The position numbers and the translations under genes were made by a program. A DNA stretch of 10,670 nucleotides from Hemicentrotus pulcherrimus (taxonomy: Eukaryota; Echinodermata; Echinoidea; Camarodonta; Strongylocentrotidae): the NCBI GenBank assembly GCA_003118195.1, contig BEXV01001040.1:1-10670 (forward strand), written 5' to 3'. Below the pieces are notes generated by a model. That model was not told the origin of the DNA. It ran no database searches and was given only the letters and a program-made list of their open reading frames with translations. Shown one piece after another: positions 1-6,500 of this stretch (the stretch's first letter is position 1; the number at the start of each line of letters is the position of its first letter).

Positions 1-348
1 TCTATTGGGGAAAACGAGTATGGTAAAACCGGTCACTCAAAGATTTTTACTTTTTTGAGGCACTTCTTGATCATTTTGAAGCGCAATTTTTTTAGGGCTT
101 CAATATGTCACCATATCACAGACACTGATAACACGTAGGACCGTGTATTTCAGATTTAACATTGTTAAACGATCCCTTTAACACCAGGATGGAAAGTGGC
201 AAATATAGATTAATGTCCTGCCAAAGGACATTAGTGCCGCGGCGGGACTTGAACCGCGGACCCTGTGATCAACAGTCCAACGACTTATCCACTAGACCAC
301 ACCACCTCTTTTAAACATTGATAGAATAGAGAAGGAGACACTGGTTAC
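1..348 (-). other. AGTPBP1: Intron after exon I (partial)
   Basis: Sequence beyond the exon I donor. It contains the tRNA-derived SINE at 160-306. Positions 1-159 hold no reading frame or repeat that I recognise. The next coding exon is not in the window. Confidence 0.7.
160..306 (-). mobile_element. tRNA-derived SINE (5' head and part of body)
   Basis: On the minus strand, 306-234 is a 73-nt tRNA-like head with a pol III A box (TGGTCTAGTGG, 299-289) and B box (GGTTCAAGTCC, 255-245). It does not fold as a working tRNA: the acceptor stem pairs poorly or leaves only one base before the D stem, the anticodon stem (TTGGA/TCACA) has two mismatches, and the T stem lacks a G. After the head comes an 8-bp hairpin (AATGTCCT/AGGACATT, 212-232). 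Then comes TTGCCACTTTCCATCCTGGT, resembling the body of tRNA-derived SINEs that I recall from marine invertebrates. The low end is approximate. It sits about 40 bp past the exon I donor, in the same orientation as the gene. Confidence 0.75.
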
Positions 349-501
349 CATTGGTGGGTTGTAGAAGTGAGTGCCCCTCTGGTACAATAGGAAGACTGAA
401 TGAAACACTACTCCTGATGGTAGGCACTGGTAGACGGTTCTTGGGGAAGCACTTCCTTAGGATGATACAGATCAGATTCACTATTGTCTCAACATCCTTG
501 C
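349..501 (-). CDS. AGTPBP1: AGTPBP1 exon I (last exon in window)
   Basis: The exon is 153 nt in phase 1 at both ends. The acceptor is CTCCCTCAG and the likely donor is ATG|GTAACC. The peptide [20 protein letters not shown] continues [20 protein letters not shown], matching the vertebrate [20 protein letters not shown] and FQLPIIP region. In vertebrates an acidic linker follows and leads on to the catalytic domain, so those exons should lie below position 1. The end at 349 is the least certain border. The reading frame is also open upstream to another acceptor at 566-565, so the exon may extend to 564 (see the next entry). Confidence 0.92.
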
Positions 502-3500
502 CTGAGGGAGGTAAATATTGCAACAACATGCACATTAGGTTCACTGATGCCTTGACATCCTTGCCTAAAACCTTGTTCAGATAAGAAGCGGCACAACCGC
601 TGCGTTTTCTTTATGACAACGTAGTGTTATCTGCTTTATATTTTTGTATCTTATAACACAGAGCTCATCGAATAAGCAAAACTCTGTTGTTGCACGTAGT
701 TGCCATTCATTCACATGTTTTTTGTGGCGGTTTACTGCATCTTATCTGAACAAACCTTAAAGGAACTATGTCCCATTTGCAGATCAAAAAAATTACAGTA
801 CATGTATATGTCAGTTGATTGTGATTGTGATTGTTATTTTGTTCTTGAAGAACCTGTAGCACTTAGCCAAATGAGTCATACAAATTATTCTATTTTTAAA
901 AGGAATTATAAGGATTTCTGGGGGGGTTAGCAAGTTCATACTGCCTATCCCTTATGCTGGTATTATGAGTATAAAGTCAGTGGTACTATTGCCATTTGTC
1001 AAAAATAAAAGGTTACAAATATTTTCAGTACCGGTATCAGGCCTGATAAAAACCAGATTTAAATCGGTTTCCCGATATTTATAATTTTTCCTGATTTTTT
1101 TCTTTCTTTTTTTTTCTTCCCGATTTTAACCTTATTTTCTCTATTCTTCCCTATTTTTCCCAAATTTTCTCAATTTTTTCCCAATTTTCTTACTTGAAAG
1201 GGGTAATGTTGTAAGATGCCATTTTTTCCCTGCGAATCCTCTTCTTTTTTTAAAACTCAAGGTGGGGGTGGTTGAGGGGAAAACAAAAAAAACTTTTTTT
1301 TTTTTTTAGTGCTCACTATCACCCCTGCGGAATGTATTCCTCCCTTAAAGATAATGTCCCTTTTGCAGCCAACATTCTGTAGAACTTTGCATGAATTATG
1401 AATAGTTCATGTATGTCCTATCTGTGAAATTTAAATGAAGTGTAAGGAAACCCATTTTCTTTCTAGTCTTCCCTGTCAGACACTATTGAGTGACTGACTG
1501 ACATCTTTTTTTCTTTGGTAATAACATACATAAAATGAGCTGTAGCAGGTACATGACCATGTGTCTACATCAATAACCCACTACTTTGTAATGGCCAAAA
1601 TTAAACTGATTAAATCTTTGTGCAGTAGAACACGTACAACCATTGGTACAAGGGTCTGAAAATCAGACTATCACTTGTTGATTCAACAACTAATGGTCGT
1701 TATTTTCCTACAAAATGTCATTTTCAAACCCTTTCATTTTGAGAGAAGTTCTGAATAAGTACCATTATTGTCTTTCAAATGCTGTTGGAATTTAAACTTT
1801 AGCCAAAGCAACAAAATAATTTCTAAAGTGTACAAGCAACAAGATACCATACTCATTTATTATTTCAGGGCAGACTTTATTTAAATTGAGGACGCTTACA
1901 TCAGTTTGCCAGTACACATGTTAGAAAGATGTCTGAACCATAGACATTAGAACTGTCACAGTTAACTTGTTGAATTTTTGATGTTTGATCATTATTTTCT
2001 CATGTACCACAAAACTAATTCTAAGGATTGAACCAATCCTGGTGAACAAATTACTTATGCCTGCCTTTACTCAGAAAGAGTACCTACTATTTGACTCTAA
2101 TGGAAGCACATACTTACTTGAGCTATTTGCCATAGAGACAGCAGCACTGAAGAGCACCTTAATACCATCACAATCTGCAAAGGTCTTCTTCCCTGATTCT
2201 ACAATGAACAGTCAAAACACAAATTGAAATAAATATGAAAACAAATAAATTTAAGAGGAAATATTATGTATGAAATGTATGTAATGAAAATTGTAGGTAT
2301 GAAAGACAGATTTTGGTTTGATGTAACCTAGTTTTCCTATTGATCACTATCAATTTTGTTTATAAGTTTTATTTTGAATGGATTACCATCAGTTTGTTGT
2401 AGTCATAAATCATAAACCAAATTCATGGGGACCGCAGAATAAGTTTGGCTTATGCAAAATAAGACTGAGAACTTCTAAATAATACGATTTGCATATTTTG
2501 GTTTAAAAAATTGACTTGACTTGAAACTCAAGTCACTTCAAGTTATGCCAAGTTAACTGTATGAATCTCCTATACAAACACAAGGTTCCCAACCTGAGCT
2601 TAAAACGAGAAAGGAAATAGTCGACGGGGTCCCTCAACAGTAAAATAGAATGAGAGAACACAATACTCACTGAGTGTGGTGATGTTCTTGATGACATTGA
2701 GTATACCTTTGCGTATACTTATGTGTCTGTTTCTGACATCGGTCTTCTGCCATTCACAGAATGCATGTACTAAGATTGGCATCCCTCCTTGACCGATTGC
2801 ACGAGCTGAGTTGCTTTCTGAAGTAGTCATGAAAGAAATAATAATCATGATATTGATAATGGTGGGTTGTATAGTAGTCATGCCTGACACACAGGAAGGC
2901 TCCAGGGGGCGTATTCAATTCAATACTGCTAGAAATATGAGTATTTTGACCGAGTTTTTTCGAATTAGAAAAAATACTTAGCCAACTGTGGCATTCAGTA
3001 GAAGCTTTTGGCTAAGTATTTTACCCCAAGATTAAGACAGCTCCCGAGCAGACTTAAGCAAATTATTTGGCAGGTATATGGTTATCAATCGCAGTTTATC
3101 TTAAGCTGTCTAAGTTGTCTAAAGATACATAAAACTCTCTTGAATTGTTATAAAAATATATTGAGTCTCAGTCAGGGGAGGATGTCATTTCAGACACATT
3201 TTTGCAAGGATTTTTTGCCCCCAAAAAGTAGAATATTGATGAAAGAATACAAAATTTAGGTTTTCTGCATTTAATAGAAAGCCCAACTTATGTATTCTTT
3301 TATCAATTTTTGTCTTCAAAAACATTTTTTTTTTTGGGGGGGGGGAAACTTTGCAGGATGGGTATTAAATGACATCCTCTTCCACATTAAGATAACATTT
3401 AAAGATAAAGTTGAATTCTGGTCATGAGATTGCATTGTGAAAGGAACGTTGTGGAATCGATCAGAAAAGGTTGATCATCTAGCATATACATGGTGTAAGA

Positions 3501-6500
3501 ATTTGTGTGTATTGCAAGGTTCTGGGATCATCAAAATGATAAGAAATTCGGCCCAGTATTTGTAAAGTTACATGCACTGTACACAGAAAGATGTATATGG
3601 GACTACACGAACATGTGGCTTAAAAAACTGTCCCGATTTTTATGCTGTTACAAATGTACATGCCTTATTTAGAATATTTAGGCATTTTAAGAGCCATGCT
3701 TTTCAGGGGACATTTTTAATCTGATGTTCTTCCACACTTGCATAATAACAATGATAACGCTAACAAATTATTTTTCACCTCTTCCCAGAACTCAACCTTC
3801 TCTTTAAGTGAAATTTAGGGATCAAAGTTTTGGCGAATTTGAGGCTCCCAACACCTTGGATGGCATTTGCTGTATGAAAGGAAGGCAAATCTACCAGTCA
3901 GATTCATTTAACACTCTAGTCCTATAACCAGAGATTTTAATCTAATAAAGTGCAAACTTACTTGATTTCACAAGGAGACTTAGAGCTTCTAGGGCACTCC
4001 TGCATGAATATAAAACAGACACATTTGTTTAACTTACTTGACAAAGCAGTAAGGGCGAAAGTGTGTAAAGCTATTTCTTTTTATAAGGAGGGTCATTATT
4101 CCTATTATTCTTTTTAAAAAAGTGAGTGAATAAATTTCATGTACTGTATGTAGCGCTGGGTGACAAAACAACAATTAAGTGATTTATTCATCTCTTATTT
4201 CTTTAAATGCCACACAAATACTCTTCCTATGTCACGTTGTATTTTATCGAGGGATAGGTTCATCACAGGCTTCAAGATTATTTAACTGTTTCCAAAGCAA
4301 GATTAATCTATACTGGTGTTAAAAGGTTGTCATGGATCTTATCAAACTGATTCACATTGTTTTGTGTAAAATTGCATGAGTGACAAACGAGCGACTCTGC
4401 AGAGTGGCAAGGAAAGTAATTAAGGTGATAAAAGGGATCTGTTGATAATTTTCCAAAAAAAAGTAATTCATGAATATACCTTAGCGCAGGATGATGTCTC
4501 TTGCCACAGACAGAGATGATTTTGATGAGAGAGCTAACTGCACCCGCCTTACCAAGATGAGATGAGTTAACAGCTATGGAGCAAAATAAGATAGATATAC
4601 ATGTCATATCATAAGGAGGCCCCAGTGGGGGAGGGGTCTCACTGCACTAGTTTTACCAAAATGAGATGAGTTAACAGCTATAGAGTAAGAACATATTTAC
4701 ATGTATAGATTATAGGGGAGTGGTCTCACTGCACCCGATTTACTGAGATGAGTGGAGTTAACGGCTATGGAAAAAGAACAGATATACATGTATAGATTAT
4801 AAGGAGACCCTTGTTAGGGGAGGGAGGGGTTTCACTGCACCCACCATACCAAGATGAGATGAGTTTACAGCTCTAGTGAAAGAATAGATATAGAGAGTAG
4901 TAAAAGGGGAGTGGTTGGGGGCTAACAGCACCTGCTTGACCAATATGGGATGAGTTTACATGTATGAAAGTACATGTATAATGTTACAAGGGGACGGGGG
5001 CTGACAGTAACCCCTTATTACCATGATGGGATGAGTTTACATCTATGAATGTACATGTAAAATGATACAAGGGGGCAAGGGGAGGGGGGCTGACAGTAAC
5101 CACTTAACCAAGAGGAGATAACTGTACAGCTATGAACAAAGAATAAATATAGACTTATAATACTGAGAGGGGGGAAGGGGAGGGGAGGGGGGGGGGAGGC
5201 AGACTAGGATCTGCACTGGTTTTACCAGGATGGGGTGCGTTTACAGCTGATAAGGAATATATAAAAAGTATCAAAAGGTGAGTGGTTGATCTGGCTGCAA
5301 CCGCTTCACCAAGATGGAGTAAGTTTACAACAGATTAAGAAAGAATAAATATAAGGGTGGTGCGAGTGAGACATAACGACCAGATAAAATAAAAATCGGT
5401 CTTAATCTGAGGACTGTAAGATGAAATGCTATGAACAGTGAATCTTAGTTGTTTCAAATGAAAACCTTGAAAGTGAATCTGGAATAGTACTCACAGTTTG
5501 TGGAATATATCTTGAGGACTTGGACCATAGGCTGGACCAGGTCTAAGTTGCCTGTGTTGACTCTCACAATGGCCAATGTGATGGGTAGGGCTCCACTTAG
5601 ACGGGCCTTCACGCCAAACTTACGATCTATCATGTACATGTACAGAAAAAGGATAAGAGAGAGGGAGTAACATAGAAAGAGATATGTTAGGTAAAGAACA
5701 TAAGGTAATGTGATCATATGTTATCCCACTCACCCGCTCTCATAACGTAGAGCTGACCCTGGTATAGTAGCAAGCTCTATTAAGAATATGTACTGTTTTG
5801 TCATTTTAGCCATTATCTAGCATTCCCCGGAAATCATGGATTGAATACCAAATAATCTTGTACATGTATGTGGTGGATACAAGGAGAACAAATTGAGACT
5901 ATATGTTTGTTTTTCTCCGATTTCCTAGTTTCTACAAAATGTACATGTGCTTTAATGTCATTTACCTTTAGGACCAACTTTAGCCATAACCTGATGCAGT
6001 CCGACAATGAGTTCTTCACAGGTGGGCTGTTGCTTGGAAGCTGTACCGAGCGCAGTAAGAAGAACCTGCGTAGCTCCTCTTGCTACCATATTCTGGGCTC
6101 TCTTTATGGATTGCAGGAGCTCCAGAAGACTGTACGTCACGTTCAGAGAAACCTGGCTGTCTTTTGAACTCTGTAAGCAAAGGAAACATTTAATTGGATT
6201 AAGTTATGCCTGTACCGAGAGCAGTAAGAAGGACCTGCGTAGCTCCTCTTGCTACCATATTCTGGGCTCTCTTTATGGATTGCAGGAGCTCCAGAAGACT
6301 GTACGTCACGTTTAGAGAAACCTGGCTGTCTTTGGAACTCTGAAAATATCATCAAGTATTTAATTAAACAGATACTTTATAAACGGGTGTTTGAAAGGGA
6401 TGTTCTAACATTTTTGATTCATTGAATGGAAAAATATGGGCAAAGGATAGAAAAGCCTTGGACATAACCTCTGAATTACTCATTTAAGACAATGAAGTCT

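Larger units (their letters stand above)
2818..3961 (-). other. AGTPBP1: Intron between exons F and G, filled with repeats
   Basis: This 1.1-kb intron contains three adjacent structures: a 14-bp perfect hairpin (2971-3022), a foldback element (3175-3380) and a TTAA-ended MITE (3398-3807). The short open frame at 3008-3259 runs across the hairpin and foldback and is not considered coding. Confidence 0.75.

Noticed and set aside
234..306. Functional tRNA gene on the minus strand, with a GTT anticodon
   Set aside because: A and B boxes are good, but the acceptor, D and anticodon stems have mismatches and the T stem is one base short; SINE-like sequence continues downstream.
700..930. 76-codon plus-strand frame
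   Set aside because: No domain, low-complexity C-terminal part, and it lies in an AGTPBP1 intron.
1985..2227. 80-codon plus-strand frame
   Set aside because: It is the antisense shadow of exon H.
3008..3259. 83-codon plus-strand frame
   Set aside because: It runs across the 14-bp hairpin and one arm of the foldback element, so it is non-coding repeat sequence.
4537..5357. CRISPR-like array because of regularly spaced repeats
   Set aside because: The units are diverged along their whole length, with no constant repeat and unique spacer, and the context is a eukaryotic intron.
5621..5626. GTAAGT at the start of exon D as a real donor
   Set aside because: Using it would delete the strongly conserved KFGVKAR segment; the protein match shows it is exonic.
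5868..6315. Plus-strand open frames of about 100 codons over exon C and its copy
   Set aside because: They are antisense shadows of the real exon and its duplicate; the repeated peptides simply reflect the DNA duplication.
6143..6355. 70-codon minus-strand frame across the two exon C copies
   Set aside because: It is in a different frame from the conserved AGTPBP1 peptide and spans the intron between the copies.
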